Both the position numbers and the translations under genes were made by a program. From Burkholderia diffusa (lineage in GTDB: Bacteria > Pseudomonadota > Gammaproteobacteria > Burkholderiales > Burkholderiaceae), in assembly GCF_001718315.1 (NCBI RefSeq), contig NZ_CP013362.1, forward strand, positions 3,100,001-3,164,000: a stretch of 64,000 bases of DNA. The letters are read 5' to 3'. The notes beneath the pieces were generated by a model. The model saw only the letters and a program-made list of their open reading frames with translations. It was not told the DNA's origin and ran no database searches. Position 1 is the first letter of the stretch, and every line of letters starts with the position of its first letter. Below are positions 9,172 through 20,467 of this stretch, piece after piece.

Positions 9172-9281
9172 GGACTCCGTTTGACGAGAGGTGATGACTT
9201 CGATTCTAGGAACTTGCTTTCCGTGCATCCACGACTAAACTGAAGCGAAACCACCGATTCACCTTCGAAAGCAAAGCGATC

Positions 9282-9776
9282 ATGTCGAAACGCCTTTCCC
9301 CGCCCGCCGTCGCGTCGCTGGACGCGACCGACCGCGCGATCCTCGCGGCGCTGGCCGAGGATGCGCGCATCGCCACCAGCGAACTGGCGCGACAGATCGG
9401 GCTGTCGGCGCCCGCGACCGCCGACCGCGTGCGACGGCTCGAAGCGCAGGGCGTGATCGCGGGTTTCACCGTCGAGCTCGACCCGCGCGCGCTCGGCTAC
9501 ACGCTGCAGGCGATCGTTCGCGTGAAGCCGCTGCCGGGGCAGCTGCATCTCGTCGAGGAGGTGCTGCGGCGAATTCCGGAATTCGTCGAATGCGACAAGG
9601 TGACCGGCGAGGACTGCTTCATCTGCCGGCTCTACCTGCGCACGATCGAGCACCTCGACGACATCCTGTCGAAGGTGACGGAGCGCGCTGAAACGAGCAC
9701 GGCGATCGTGAAATCGACGCCGGTGCCGCGCCGCCTGCCGCCGCTCGTCGACGACGACGCCGCCGCGCGCCGCTGA
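9282..9776 (+). CDS. Lrp/AsnC-family transcriptional regulator
   Basis: A 164-residue regulator. The N-terminal winged HTH (about residues 13-62: LDATDRAILAALAED...ELARQIGLSAPATADRVRRL) is followed by a RAM/AsnC effector domain with VRVKPLPGQLHLVEEVLRRI and the ligand-loop string KVTGEDCFICRLYLR. Lrp-type proteins form octamers or hexadecamers and sense amino acids. Being divergent from the EamA exporter, it probably controls that gene and itself from the shared 110-bp region. Confidence 0.93.
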   Translation: MSKRLSPPAVASLDATDRAILAALAEDARIATSELARQIGLSAPATADRVRRLEAQGVIAGFTVELDPRALGYTLQAIVRVKPLPGQLHLVEEVLRRIPEFVECDKVTGEDCFICRLYLRTIEHLDDILSKVTERAETSTAIVKSTPVPRRLPPLVDDDAAARR

Positions 9777-9800
9777 CCGTCGCCGCGTGGCCGGCGCCGC

Positions 9801-10697
9801 TCACGCGGCCGCGTCGCGCGCCTCGAAGAACGCGAGCAGTTCGTCGATCAGCGCGACGGGCGCCTCCTCCGGGATGTAGTGTCCGCAATCCAGCGCGCGG
9901 CCGCTGACGTCGCGCGCGACGCGCCGCCATTCGTCGAGCGGATCGAAGCAGCGTCCGACGATCCCGTTTTCGCCCCACAGCACGCGCAGCGGGCACGCGA
10001 CCTTGTTGCCGCGCTCGAGATCCGCGCGGTCGTGCTCGAGGTCGATCGTCGCCGACGCGCGGTAGTCCTCGCACATCGCATGCACCGCGCCCGGCTGCGC
10101 GAGCGCGGCGCGATACGCGGCGAGCGCCTCGGGCGCGAACGGCGCGAGCCCGGCGGACCGGTTGCCCATCACGCGCTCGATGTACGCGTCGGTGCGACCT
10201 TCGATCAGCGTCTCGGGCAGCGGCGCCGGCTGGATCAGGAAGAACCAGTGGAAATACGCGGTCGCGAACGCGCGATCGGTTTGCTCGTACATCGCGAGCG
10301 TCGGCGCGATGTCGAGCAGCATCATCCGCTCGACGGCCACCGGATGATCGAGCGCGAGCCGGTGCGCAACGCGCGCGCCGCGATCGTGCGCGCACACGTG
10401 GAATTGCTCGAAGCCGAAATGCCGCATCACGGCGACCTGATCGGCCGCCATCGCGCGTTTCGAATACGGCGCATGCCGCGCATCGCTCGGTGGCTTGCCC
10501 GACGCGCCGTAGCCGCGCAGGTCGGTCGCGATCACCGTGAAGTGATTCGCCAGCGTCGCGGCGACGCGATGCCAGATCATGTGGGTCTGCGGATGGCCGT
10601 GCAGCAACAGAAGCGGCGGCCCCGCGCCTCCTTTGACACCGAAGATGTCGGTGTCCCGCACCGTCACGCGAAACGGTGCAAACGCCTCAAACGACAT
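9801..10697 (-). CDS. Haloacetate (fluoroacetate) dehalogenase-like hydrolase
   Basis: A 298-residue alpha/beta hydrolase matching haloacetate dehalogenases, which displace halide from fluoro- or chloroacetate to give glycolate. The nucleophile is Asp105 in CAHDRGARV, with Arg106 and Arg109 placed to bind the carboxylate. Asp129 (LLDIAP) and His272 (CGHYIPEEAP) complete the triad, and His150/Trp151 (FHWFF) plus Tyr212 correspond to the halide-pocket residues known from the Burkholderia FA1 enzyme. Epoxide hydrolases share the fold but not this full pocket. It lies alone, convergent with lrp and divergent from nitronate monooxygenase. Confidence 0.85.
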   Translation of the reverse strand: MSFEAFAPFRVTVRDTDIFGVKGGAGPPLLLLHGHPQTHMIWHRVAATLANHFTVIATDLRGYGASGKPPSDARHAPYSKRAMAADQVAVMRHFGFEQFHVCAHDRGARVAHRLALDHPVAVERMMLLDIAPTLAMYEQTDRAFATAYFHWFFLIQPAPLPETLIEGRTDAYIERVMGNRSAGLAPFAPEALAAYRAALAQPGAVHAMCEDYRASATIDLEHDRADLERGNKVACPLRVLWGENGIVGRCFDPLDEWRRVARDVSGRALDCGHYIPEEAPVALIDELLAFFEARDAAA

Positions 10698-10976
10698 GGT
10701 TTGTTTCTCGTTGGTTTGTTATGGCGGCTATTGTAGGAGCGCGCGGCCGGACGCTGCGCGCGCCAGATGCCCGAATGCGTAGAAAGAGAACACTCACTCG
10801 ATTGTGGACATGCCGCGCCGTTTGCTAAGCTCGCGTAGAATCGCACGACCGTTCGTATTAATATGAGCGCCTCGCTGCACCGCTACACTCGAAGCATCGT
10901 TCGACCGCCACGCATTGATGCCGGCGTCGGCGCGACCGCGCCGCATCCGGCCGCCCCTCGAGACTGGAGACATCAC

Positions 10977-11936
10977 ATGGCATTGCCCGCCGTCCTGCAG
11001 AACCTGACGCTGCCCGTCATCGCGTCGCCGATGTTCATCGTCAGCTATCCCGAACTCGTGCTCGCGCAGTGCAAGGCGGGCATCGTCGGATCATTTCCCG
11101 CGCTCAACGCCCGTCCTTCCGAACTGCTCAACGAATGGCTCACGCAGATCCAGGCCGAGCTCGCCGACCACAAGGCGAAGCACCCGGATGCGGTGATCGG
11201 CCCGATCGCGGTCAACCAGATCGTCCATCAGTCGAACGTACGGCTCGAACATGACGTGCGCGTGTGCGTCGACCACAAGGTGCCGATCTTCATCACGAGC
11301 CTGCGCGCGCCGGCGCGCGAAATCGTCGACGCGGTGCACAGCTACGGCGGCATCGTGCTGCACGACGTGATCAACCTGCGTCACGCGCAGAAGGCGCTCG
11401 AAGCCGGCGTCGACGGGCTGATCCTCGTCGCGGCCGGCGCCGGCGGCCACGCGGGCACGACGTCGCCGTTCGCGCTCGTCGGCGAAGTGCGCAAGATGTT
11501 CGACGGTCCAATCGTGCTGTCCGGCTCGATCGCGAACGGCGGCTCGATCCTCGCCGCGCAGGCGATGGGCGCCGACCTCGCATACATGGGCACGCGCTTC
11601 ATCGCGACACAGGAAGCGCACGCGGTCGAGGATTACAAGCACGCGATCCTCAACGCGAAATCGTCGGACATCATCTACACGAACCTCTTCACCGGCGTGC
11701 ACGGCAACTACATCCGCGAGAGCATCGAGAAGGCCGGACTCGATCCGGACGCGCTGCCGGAATCGGACAAGTCGAAGATGAATTTCGGCGGCGACAAGGC
11801 GAAGGCGTGGAAGGACATCTGGGGCGCCGGCCAGGGCGTCGGCCTGATGGACGACCTGCCGAGCGTCGGCGCGCTCGTCGAGCGGCTCAAGCGCGAGTAC
11901 GACGAAGCGAAGGCGCGTCTCGGCATCGCGCGCTGA
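10977..11936 (+). CDS. Nitronate monooxygenase (FMN TIM barrel)
   Basis: A 319-residue flavoenzyme of the nitronate monooxygenase/2-nitropropane dioxygenase family, which oxidises alkyl nitronates such as propionate-3-nitronate. The start LPVIASPMFIVSYPELVLAQ is the FMN-barrel opening. AAGAGGHAGTTSPF near residue 155 and VLSGSIANGGSILAAQ near residue 185 are the phosphate-binding and substrate loops. The ATG at 10977 follows CTGGAGACATCAC; an in-frame ATG at 10863 would add 38 residues unlike the family. It is convergent with a LysR gene across a bidirectional terminator. Confidence 0.9.
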   Translation: MALPAVLQNLTLPVIASPMFIVSYPELVLAQCKAGIVGSFPALNARPSELLNEWLTQIQAELADHKAKHPDAVIGPIAVNQIVHQSNVRLEHDVRVCVDHKVPIFITSLRAPAREIVDAVHSYGGIVLHDVINLRHAQKALEAGVDGLILVAAGAGGHAGTTSPFALVGEVRKMFDGPIVLSGSIANGGSILAAQAMGADLAYMGTRFIATQEAHAVEDYKHAILNAKSSDIIYTNLFTGVHGNYIRESIEKAGLDPDALPESDKSKMNFGGDKAKAWKDIWGAGQGVGLMDDLPSVGALVERLKREYDEAKARLGIAR

Positions 11937-11985
11937 CGCGAGCGGCGGGTTGCGCCACTGCCGCGCACAACGTCGGACAAAAAAC

Positions 11986-12020
11986 AAAAAAGCGCGAACC
12001 GCAACGGCTCGCGCTTTTTT
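11986..12020. terminator. Bidirectional intrinsic terminator
   Basis: A/T-flanked hairpin: A6 followed by GCGCGA at its left arm and TCGCGC followed by T6 at its right arm, around a short GC-rich loop. It has U-tracts on both strands, so it serves both the nitronate monooxygenase gene (plus) and the LysR gene (minus). Confidence 0.85.
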
Positions 12021-12050
12021 ACATCTGCATGCAGCGGTATCGGCGCGGGG

Positions 12051-13010
12051 TCAGGCGCGCTTGATTCGCGTGATCGGCAGCACGCGCAGGCGCGACTCGA
12101 TCGACGGGCACAGCGACTGCCCTTCGAAGCGTGCGGCAAGAAAGTCGACGAACGAGCGCACCTTCGCGGACACGTGGCGGCGGCTCGCATACACCGCATA
12201 GATCGGCGCCTCGTGCGGCGGCACCGAGTCGAGCAGCACCGGCACGAGACGGCCGGATTCGATGTCGTCGCCGATCACCTCGGTGCCGAGCAGCGCGATG
12301 CCCGCGCCCGCGAGCACGGCCGCGCGCAGCCCCTCGAGATGGTTCACGATCAGGTTGCCGTTCAGGTTCACGCGCGACGCGGCGGCCGCGTCGATCACGA
12401 GCGAATCGAGCATCGTCGAATTCGAATCGCGGCGCAGGTAATTGTGGTGCGCGAGATCGGCAATCGTTCGGGGCGTGCCGTGCTTCTCGAGATACTCGGG
12501 CGACGCGACCAGCAGGATGTGCGCGGTCGCGATCTGCCGCGCGACCAGCGACGACGATTTCAGTCCGTTCGGCGCCGCGCGCACCGCGACGTCGTAGCCT
12601 TCCTCGATCAGGTCGACCACGCGATCGGACAGCGTCATGTCGACGGTCACGTCCGGGAACCGACCCGCATAATCGGTGACGGCCTGCATCACATGCCGCA
12701 AGCCGAACGCGGACAGCGACGTCACGCGCAGGCGGCCCTGCGGCACGACGCTCGCGGCGCCGACCGCCTGTCCGGCCTCGTCGAGCTCCGACAGCGCCTG
12801 CACGAGGCGCTCGTAGTATTCGCGTCCCGCCTCGGTCGGCGCGACGCGTCGGGTCGTGCGATGCAGCAGCCGCGCGCCGAGCTGCTGCTCGAGATGCATC
12901 ACGTGCTTGCTCGCCATCGCGGCCGACATCTGCATGCGCTCCGCCGCGCCGACGAAGCTGCCCACTTCGACGACGTAGCGAAACACATTCATGCTGACGA
13001 GGGTATCCAT
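12051..13010 (-). CDS. LysR-family transcriptional regulator
   Basis: A 319-residue LysR-type regulator. The N-terminal HTH (about residues 5-62) has FVGAAERMQMSAAMASKHVMHLEQQLGARLLHRTTRR split across the usual helices, and a substrate-binding domain follows (GRLRVTSLSAFGLRHVM..., GYDVAVRAAPN...). The PQGRLRV and DVAVRA strings place it in the large CrgA/DmlR-like subgroup. The ATG at 13010 is chosen; ATGs at 13043 and 12992 are alternatives. It is not divergent from an obvious target: its neighbours are a convergent monooxygenase and an upstream porin, so the regulon is unknown. Confidence 0.9.
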   Translation of the reverse strand: MDTLVSMNVFRYVVEVGSFVGAAERMQMSAAMASKHVMHLEQQLGARLLHRTTRRVAPTEAGREYYERLVQALSELDEAGQAVGAASVVPQGRLRVTSLSAFGLRHVMQAVTDYAGRFPDVTVDMTLSDRVVDLIEEGYDVAVRAAPNGLKSSSLVARQIATAHILLVASPEYLEKHGTPRTIADLAHHNYLRRDSNSTMLDSLVIDAAAASRVNLNGNLIVNHLEGLRAAVLAGAGIALLGTEVIGDDIESGRLVPVLLDSVPPHEAPIYAVYASRRHVSAKVRSFVDFLAARFEGQSLCPSIESRLRVLPITRIKRA

Positions 13011-13092
13011 CGAACTAGCCCGCAATTCCTGGGAATCATGCAATTACGGGATAGGGTAACAAAGGCGAGGAAACAAGAAGGTCAACAAAGGC

Positions 13093-13122
13093 AAAACGGC
13101 GCCGCATGACGCGGCGCCGTTT
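13093..13122 (-). terminator. Intrinsic terminator of the porin gene
   Basis: An 11-bp perfect stem (AACGGCGCCGC at 13095-13105, GCGGCGCCGTT at 13111-13121) with loop ATGAC, followed on the minus strand by TTTTG. It lies 62 bp after the porin stop codon and ahead of the LysR start. Confidence 0.75.
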
Positions 13123-13183
13123 CGGGGGCGGAAGACCGGCAGGCGGGACACGCGATGCGCGTGCGTGCCCGGCAGGCCGATCG

Positions 13184-14260
13184 TCAGAACTTCGCGCGGA
13201 TGCCTGCGCCGAATGTGTTGCCGCTCGACAGGCCGCTGATGTGGTCGTTCATGTACGCAGCGTAGACGTCGGTGCGCTTGGACAGCGGGTAGTCGTAGCC
13301 GACGGCCCAGGTCTGGCGCGTCTGGTCGAGGCCGCCGCCGTCGCGCGAGTACGCATACGACGCCATCGCGTTACCGACGCCGAGCGGCACCGACACGCCG
13401 CCCTGCGCGGTATTCACGTGCCAGCTGCCGGCAACCTGGTCGTTCTTCGTATACATGTACTGGCCGAACAGCTTCACGTACTTCAGGTCGTAGGTCGCGC
13501 CGACCAGCCCGATGCCCTGGCTCTTCATGCCGGTCACGAGCGAGCTCAGATCCTGCGGGCCGTTGTTGAAGTTCACGTATTGGTAGACGGCGGTCGCCGC
13601 GAACGGGCCGTTCGCGTAGTTGAACTGCGCGCTCCACTTCTTCGAGCGGTTGTCGCCTGCCGTGTTGCCGAGCGCGTACATCGCCGCGAAATTCAGGCCC
13701 CCGAACGAAGGCGACGTGTACGACAGCGCGTTGTTCCAGCCCGAATCGCCGACCGCGCCCTGGTCGCTCGGATAGGTCGGGAACGTGCCGAGACCGAGGA
13801 ACACGTGGTACACCATCGGCGAGAAGGTGTACGAATCGTAGAACGGGTTGAACAGGATCGTCGACAGGAACAGGTGCGTCGTCAGGCGGCCTGCCGTCAC
13901 CGTGCCGTACGGCGAGCTGACGCCGACGTATGCGTTGCGCGCGAAGAACGTGTCGCCCTGGAAGCGGCCGAACTGGCCGTTCTGCGCACGGAAGAAGCTC
14001 TCCAGCGTGAAGATCGCCTTGTAGCCGTCGCCGAGATCCTCGGCGCCGTGCAGGCCCCAGTACGACGTCGACATCCCGCCGCCCGACACGTTCCATGCAC
14101 GATTGCCGCCCGGGAACTTGGTGGCGCCGACCCATTCGTCGACCTGACCATAGAGCGAGACGCTCGATTGCGCGTGGACGGGTGCCGTTGCCGCCACGCA
14201 GGCGGCCGCGGCGATCAGCTTGACGGACGTGCGCGACGCACGGCGAGCGAATGCTTTCAT
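13184..14260 (-). CDS. OmpC-type trimeric porin
   Basis: A 358-residue general porin of the beta-proteobacterial (Porin_4) family. A Sec signal peptide ends near residue 30 (APVHAQ), and mature QSSVSLYGQVDEWVG begins the first strand. Alternating-residue beta strands, the SPYGTVTAGRL constriction-loop segment and the terminal Phe (GIRAKF) required for BAM-mediated insertion are all present. Length matches Burkholderia porins (350-390). A TGGAGATCCC ribosome binding site precedes the ATG at 14260. It probably lets small hydrophilic solutes through; specificity is not predictable. Confidence 0.92.
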   Translation of the reverse strand: MKAFARRASRTSVKLIAAAACVAATAPVHAQSSVSLYGQVDEWVGATKFPGGNRAWNVSGGGMSTSYWGLHGAEDLGDGYKAIFTLESFFRAQNGQFGRFQGDTFFARNAYVGVSSPYGTVTAGRLTTHLFLSTILFNPFYDSYTFSPMVYHVFLGLGTFPTYPSDQGAVGDSGWNNALSYTSPSFGGLNFAAMYALGNTAGDNRSKKWSAQFNYANGPFAATAVYQYVNFNNGPQDLSSLVTGMKSQGIGLVGATYDLKYVKLFGQYMYTKNDQVAGSWHVNTAQGGVSVPLGVGNAMASYAYSRDGGGLDQTRQTWAVGYDYPLSKRTDVYAAYMNDHISGLSSGNTFGAGIRAKF

Positions 14261-14606
14261 GGGATCTCCAGGTTTTGTCGAAGTGTCGATAAGTGGCGCG
14301 AGCGTTGTTTTTTGGAGCCGATTGCTTGCGTCGTATGGGGCGCAGCCATCTTTACGGATCATGCGTCCGGTCAAAATTGCGCACACTTATTGCGGGTATA
14401 GCGGCAGCATTAACTTCGCTGAATCGGCACATGGCCAGGCGCGCCGCAGCGGCCCCGCGCGGAGCGCTCACGCGATGGGCAAGCCGCCGGACGCGCGCGC
14501 GCCGGGCGCGAAAGATAGCGCAATGCGGGGGGAAAATCAGCGGAAATCTGCGCGCGACTGTGGCGAATTCGCATCACACCCGGCGGGGGACGAACGCGCG
14601 GGGCGT
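14261..14606. other. Upstream region of the porin
   Basis: 346 bases between two minus-strand genes. The part next to the porin (14285-14420) is less GC-rich than its surroundings and should carry the porin promoter. No gene, RNA or clear operator was recognised. Confidence 0.3.
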
Positions 14607-15107
14607 TCAGTTTCGGTAGAACGGGGAGAAAAACGGCGAGTGCGGAGGATCTTCCTGCGCGCGGGGCGGCGGCATCGGGCGGCCGCCGCGCTCCTCGTTG
14701 TAGCGCGCGACGTCGGCGCGGATCGAGCCGGCACGCAGCGGCACGTTGCCGCCGCCCGGCGGGCGCGGCATCTGGCGGGAATCGGCGCTGATCGGACGAT
14801 ACGGGCTTTGCGCGGCGTAATGGCCGTAGGACGGCGTCGGCCGCAGCCCCCAGCGGGAACCGTAGCCGCTCACGCCGCCGCTACGCGCGCCGCCCGGCGG
14901 CAGCGTCCGGCGCCACACCGGCGCGTTGCCGGCCGGCTGCCCATATGCGCGCATGTCGCCGCCACCGAAACCGTGACCGAAGCCCTGGCCGCCGCCGAAC
15001 GCCTGGCCGCCATGCGGCGGCTGCGCGAGCGCGAGCGGCACCAGCAGCGCGCCGAGCACGCCTGCCACCCATCGTCCGACCTTCAGTTTCACCCGTTCCG
15101 TCATCAT
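14607..15107 (-). CDS. Secreted Gly/Pro-rich hypothetical protein
   Basis: A 166-residue protein with a Sec signal peptide (VGRWVAGVLGALLVPLALAQ, cleavage after Ala28 or so). The mature part opens with a Gly/Phe-rich stretch (FGGGQGFGHGFGGG) and continues Pro/Arg-rich, ending SPFFSPFYRN. No catalytic motif is visible. Its GC-rich but non-repetitive composition and a proper signal peptide support expression, and similar short secreted proteins occur in Burkholderia. The first ATG pair is at 15107/15104. Function unknown. Confidence 0.65.
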   Translation of the reverse strand: MMTERVKLKVGRWVAGVLGALLVPLALAQPPHGGQAFGGGQGFGHGFGGGDMRAYGQPAGNAPVWRRTLPPGGARSGGVSGYGSRWGLRPTPSYGHYAAQSPYRPISADSRQMPRPPGGGNVPLRAGSIRADVARYNEERGGRPMPPPRAQEDPPHSPFFSPFYRN

Positions 15108-15175
15108 TCAGTGCCTGTTGCCGCCTGCCGCCGGGTGTTTCCGGCCGACGCAAGCCTTTCAGCAGTAATTTATGA

Positions 15176-15298
15176 GCGCCCCGAAACGGTGTCGAGCCAA
15201 AAAGTGTTAGGTCGCGGGCATCGGTGTAACACCATGTTACTGCTAGGTTTTTTCACTTCGGGGCGCAATCGCGGCAGAACATTCTTCTGCCGTTTTGC
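15176..15298 (+). ncRNA. Candidate structured leader or small RNA ending in an intrinsic terminator
   Basis: A dense set of inverted repeats 150 bp upstream of the symporter start. GCGCCCCGAA (15176-15185) pairs perfectly with TTCGGGGCGC (15257-15266). Inside lie GTGTTA/TAACAC arms and GTAAC-ACCAT-GTTAC (15226-15240). Directly after comes an 8-bp hairpin CGGCAGAA-CATTC-TTCTGCCG (15272-15292) followed by TTTTGC, a plus-strand intrinsic terminator. This could be an attenuator controlling the symporter, or a free small RNA. It matches no riboswitch class I can recall by eye (no TPP, cobalamin or SAM signature seen). Confidence 0.35.
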
Positions 15299-15448
15299 GC
15301 ATCGAGCGCCCGTCGCCGGCACCGCCCTCGGATGCAGCCGATTCATCAATCGATTCGCACAATGAATTTGTTTATTGAATGGTCTGCCCGGACAATATCG
15401 GCTTCGCGCGCGACACGCGCGCCTGCCGTTTCCGAATCGAGTTTCCCG

Positions 15449-16501
15449 ATGGCCCGTCCCCGTTTCCTTCCCGACAACTTCACGCTCGCGCTCGTCGGCA
15501 CCGTCGTGCTCGCGAGCCTGCTGCCGTGCCGCGGCCCGGCCGCCCATGCGTTCAATTGGGCGACCAACGTCGCGGTCGGCCTGCTGTTCTTCCTGCACGG
15601 CGCGAAGCTGTCGCGCGAAGCCGTCGTCGCGGGCGCCACCCACTGGCGGCTGCATGCGGTCGTGCTGCTCAGCACGTTCGCGCTGTTCCCGCTGCTCGGC
15701 CTCGCGCTGAAGCCCGTGCTGCAGCCGCTCGTCACGCCGGCGCTCTACGCCGGCGTGCTCTTTCTGTGCACGCTGCCGTCCACGGTCCAGTCGTCGATCG
15801 CGTTCACGTCGATCGCCAAGGGCAACGTGCCGGCCGCCGTGTGCGCGGCGTCCGCGTCCAGCCTGCTCGGGATCTTCGTGACGCCGGCGCTCGTCGGGCT
15901 GATGATCACGTCGCAGTCGGCCTCGGCCGCGTCGCCGTGGAGCACCGTCGGGAGCATCGTGATGCAGCTGCTCGTGCCGTTCATCGCCGGCCAGCTGCTG
16001 CGGCCCGTGATCGGCCGCTGGATCGAACGCAATCGTGGCGTGCTGCGCTTCGTCGACCAGGGCTCGATCCTGCTCGTCGTCTACGTCGCGTTCAGCGAGG
16101 CCGTGAACCAGGGGCTGTGGCACCAGATTCCGGCGCGCGCGCTCGGCGGCCTGCTGGTCGTCAACGTCGTGCTGCTGGTGATCGCGCTGGTGCTGACCAC
16201 GTTCGTCAGCAAGCGGCTCGGCTTCAACCGCGCCGACCAGATCACGATCATCTTCTGCGGCTCGAAGAAGAGCCTCGCGGCCGGCGTACCGATGGCGAAG
16301 GTGATCTTCTCCGCGCAGGCGGTCGGGGCGATCGTGCTGCCGCTGATGCTGTTCCACCAGATCCAGCTGATGGCGTGCGCGGCGCTCGCGCAGCGCTGGG
16401 GCGCGCGCGACATGCGCGGCGAGCGCGAAGGCGACGAAGGCGACGAAGGCGCGGCCAACGCTGCACGCGGACGCGAGGCGCTGAGCGCGGGCAAGCGCTG
16501 A
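15449..16501 (+). CDS. Bile acid:sodium symporter-family (YfeH-like) carrier
   Basis: A 350-residue integral membrane protein with about ten transmembrane segments, of the SBF-like/YfeH branch of the BASS family. Supporting strings are LFFLHGAKLSREA (about residues 48-60), TLPSTVQSSIAFTSIAKGN near residue 110 and FCGSKKSLAAGVPMAK near residue 268, matching the crossing-helix motifs of the fold. The ATG at 15449 is chosen because upstream in-frame ATGs add a non-hydrophobic extension unlike the family. The C-terminal tail (about 330 onward) is charged and variable. The substrate, perhaps an organic anion, is unknown. Confidence 0.88.
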   Translation: MARPRFLPDNFTLALVGTVVLASLLPCRGPAAHAFNWATNVAVGLLFFLHGAKLSREAVVAGATHWRLHAVVLLSTFALFPLLGLALKPVLQPLVTPALYAGVLFLCTLPSTVQSSIAFTSIAKGNVPAAVCAASASSLLGIFVTPALVGLMITSQSASAASPWSTVGSIVMQLLVPFIAGQLLRPVIGRWIERNRGVLRFVDQGSILLVVYVAFSEAVNQGLWHQIPARALGGLLVVNVVLLVIALVLTTFVSKRLGFNRADQITIIFCGSKKSLAAGVPMAKVIFSAQAVGAIVLPLMLFHQIQLMACAALAQRWGARDMRGEREGDEGDEGAANAARGREALSAGKR

Positions 16502-16591
16502 CCGAGACTGCGTGGCCGGCATGGCTGGCCGCGCGGGGGTATTTGCGTCGCTCTGATTCCCCTTTCCGCTTCTCCGCCTTCGCGCCTTCGC

Positions 16592-16765
16592 GCCTTCTCC
16601 GCCTTCTCCGCCTTCTCCGCCTTCTCCGCCTTCTCCGCCTTCTCCGCCTTCTCCGCCTTCTCCGCCTTCTCCGCCTTCTCCGCCTTCTCCGCCTTCTCCG
16701 CCTTCTCCGCCTTCTCCGCCTTCTCCGCCTTCTCGGCCTTCTCCGCCTTCTCGGCCTTCTCGGCC
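16592..16765. repeat. 9-bp minisatellite upstream of the c-di-GMP gene, about 19 copies
   Basis: Head-to-tail tandem array of the 9-mer TTCTCCGCC, about 19 units, with a few TTCTCGGCC variants at the right end and two degenerate units before 16592. The plus strand is almost pure pyrimidine apart from one G per unit, the minus strand almost pure purine. It lies between the symporter stop (16501) and the EAL-GGDEF start, so it would sit in that gene's promoter or 5' leader. A 9-bp unit cannot shift a reading frame but can change spacing or structure. Confidence 0.95.
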
Positions 16766-16859
16766 ACGCCGCCGCCTGTCCACTCCGGACGACGCATGCA
16801 CCATCGACGTGCATCGCGTCACGAAATCTTCATTCAATTCTCCACGCAAGCTGCCGTTA

Positions 16860-19433
<2,574 letters not shown>

Positions 19434-19447
19434 CCGGATCCCGAACG

Positions 19448-20467
19448 ATGGGCACCACCATTCGCGACGTGGCGCGGGCGGCAGAGGTCTCGATCGGCAC
19501 CGTCTCCCGCGCGCTGAAAAACCAGCCGGGCCTGTCGGAAGCCACGCGGGCGCGCATCGTCGAGATCGCGCAGCGGCTCGGCTACGACCCGGCCCAGTTG
19601 CGCCCGCGCATCCGCCGGCTCACCTTCCTGCTGCACCGCCAGCACAACCGCTTTCCCGCCAGCCCGTTCTTCTCGCACGTGCTGCACGGCGTCGAGGACG
19701 CATGCCGCGAGCGCGGCATCGTGCCGACGCTGCTCACGGTCGGCCCGAATGACGACGTGCTGCGCCAGATGCGCCCGCACGCGCCCGACGCGATCGCGGT
19801 AGCCGGCTTCATCGAGCCCGAGACGATCGAGGCCCTCGCCGCGACCGGCCGGCCGCTCGTGCTGATCGACCTGTGGGCGCCCGGCCTGCGCTCGGTGAAC
19901 ATCGACAACGCGACGGGCGCGGCCCTCGCGATGCGTCACCTGCTCGCCATCGGCCGCTCGCGGATCGCGTTCATCGGCGGCTCGGCCGCGCACTTCAGCA
20001 TCGCGCAGCGCGCGATCGGCTACCGCCGCGCGTTCTTCGAGGCCGGGCGGCTGTTCGATCCCGCATACGAAGTAACGATCGATGCCGGGCTCGACCCCGA
20101 CACCGGCGCGGCGCGCGCGATGCAGCAGCTGCTCGATGCGCCCGGCCCGCGCCCGGACGCCGTGTTCGCCTACAACGACGCCGCCGCGCTCGCCGCGCAG
20201 CGCGTGTGCATCGCGCGCGGCGTGCGGATTCCGGAAGACATCGCGATCGTCGGCTTCGACGATATCCCGGCCGCCGCGCACGCGAACCCGCCGCTCACGA
20301 CGCTCGCCGTCGACAAGGAAGCGCTCGGCCGCCGCGGCGTCGAACTGCTGCTCGCGGAAGCGCCCGAGCGCACCGAGATCTCCCTGCCCGTCGAACTGAT
20401 CGTACGGGCCAGCAGCCAGCCCGCCGGCTCACCGGCACTCGATACCGCCACGGTCACCGAATCATGA
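19448..20467 (+). CDS. LacI-family transcriptional regulator
   Basis: A 339-residue LacI/GalR regulator. The HTH and hinge are at residues 1-60 (TIRDVARAAEVSIGTVSRALKN...LGYDPAQLRPR), followed by a periplasmic-binding-protein-like sugar domain (FSHVLHGVEDACRERGI..., IAFIGGSAAHFS..., VFAYNDAAALAAQ, IAIVGFDDIP). The stop overlaps the AGE-isomerase start (ATGA), so it heads a three-gene operon and probably senses that pathway's sugar or sugar phosphate and represses its own transcript. Confidence 0.93.
   Translation: MGTTIRDVARAAEVSIGTVSRALKNQPGLSEATRARIVEIAQRLGYDPAQLRPRIRRLTFLLHRQHNRFPASPFFSHVLHGVEDACRERGIVPTLLTVGPNDDVLRQMRPHAPDAIAVAGFIEPETIEALAATGRPLVLIDLWAPGLRSVNIDNATGAALAMRHLLAIGRSRIAFIGGSAAHFSIAQRAIGYRRAFFEAGRLFDPAYEVTIDAGLDPDTGAARAMQQLLDAPGPRPDAVFAYNDAAALAAQRVCIARGVRIPEDIAIVGFDDIPAAAHANPPLTTLAVDKEALGRRGVELLLAEAPERTEISLPVELIVRASSQPAGSPALDTATVTES

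Noticed and set aside
8250..10853. 16-base identical direct repeat GAATCGCACGACCGTT at 8250-8265 and 10838-10853
   Set aside because: One match of this length is near chance expectation for 64 kb of biased sequence, and the flanks do not align.
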